From the NCBI GenBank assembly GCA_035699745.1, contig DASSPH010000055.1, positions 1 through 64,000 of the forward strand: a DNA stretch of 64,000 bases, in the 5' to 3' direction. Origin of the DNA: Vicinamibacterales bacterium. Its GTDB lineage: Bacteria; Acidobacteriota; Vicinamibacteria; Vicinamibacterales; 2-12-FULL-66-21. The notes under the pieces are model-generated. The model was not told where the DNA came from. It worked only from the letters and a program-made list of their open reading frames with translations, and searched no databases. The position numbers and the translations under genes are program-made. Shown here in pieces: positions 63,869 through 64,000 of this stretch (positions within the stretch are counted from its first letter, which is position 1; each line of letters starts with the position of its first letter).

Positions 63869-64000
63869 GTGGCGGATCCCTCCGCAGTCTCGGTCGTCAT
63901 CCCCGCGTACAACGAGAGCGCGGCCATCGCCGAGGTGATCGCGGTGCTGCGCGGCGCGGCGCACTGGCGGGAAATCATCGTCGTCGACGACGGCTCGACC
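63869..64000 (+). CDS. Family 2 glycosyltransferase, N-terminal fragment (cut by window end)
   Basis: GTG 63869 follows the previous stop directly. The 44 visible residues read SVVIPAYNESAAIAEVIAVL and EIIVVDDGSTD-like, the nucleotide-binding start of a GT-A fold. The gene continues beyond the window, extending a surface-glycan cluster. Confidence 0.85.
   Translation, partial: MADPSAVSVVIPAYNESAAIAEVIAVLRGAAHWREIIVVDDGST

Overview
The window is a GC-rich chromosomal segment with very tight gene packing, many 1-4 bp start/stop overlaps and almost no mobile DNA. A member of the acidobacterial duplicated orphan permease type (8530-10950), a meso-diaminopimelate-type MurE, a PASTA-bearing FtsI and the overall gene complement suggest an Acidobacteriota bacterium, perhaps a Vicinamibacteria relative. 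That placement is inference; no rRNA or other phylogenetic marker was available to test it.

Layout. 2-12303: a radical SAM fragment, a ClpA/ClpC-type unfoldase, HtpX protease, an M20 peptidase, a small secreted protein, a TPR-like protein coupled to thiC, the orphan permease and RlmI. 12320-16964: rpiB, glyA, a DinG-type helicase and an orphan adenine methyltransferase. 16999-19688: a secreted TPR protein, then yggS-divIVA-yggU, which resembles the ylm division cluster. 19741-21635: hutI-ftcD (histidine catabolism). 21694-26848, minus strand: lepA-lepB with a small membrane protein, an Ada-like repair regulator and citrate synthase. 27009-35594: a cellulose-synthase-like glycosyltransferase, larB, mutS2, the dnaG-rpoD operon and a CAU-anticodon tRNA. 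35748-43758: a frameshifted ORF remnant, a zinc-ribbon coiled-coil protein with RNase HI, a large secreted unknown protein, an LEA14-like lipoprotein, pgeF/acpS, a possible SpoVG-like protein and a B12-binding radical SAM protein.

43942-60481, minus strand, is the division and cell wall (dcw) cluster: mraZ-rsmH-ftsL-ftsI-murE-murF-mraY-murD-ftsW-murG-murC-ftsQ-ftsA-ftsZ. It is driven by a near-consensus sigma-70 promoter with three 10-bp-phased MraZ boxes. Together these genes make lipid II, flip and polymerise it at the septum, and build the Z ring. murB and ddl are absent from the cluster. 60625-64000 carries a divergent YchF-like GTPase and the start of a glycosyltransferase cluster.

The main unusual signals are regulatory and structural rather than a new multi-gene system. 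Several genes have a -10-like hexamer only 4-8 bp upstream of the start codon and no Shine-Dalgarno, suggesting leaderless mRNAs; two head-to-head gene pairs are separated by only 16 and 7 bp. ftsI has no canonical start codon covering its membrane anchor. A G-quadruplex-capable 7-bp tandem repeat lies between murD and ftsW. An 11-bp inverted repeat containing a five-codon upstream ORF covers the ada start. The convergent permease and rlmI stop codons each run into a copy of the same GGGGACAGTCCCC palindrome, and several intergenic palindromic repeats recur.
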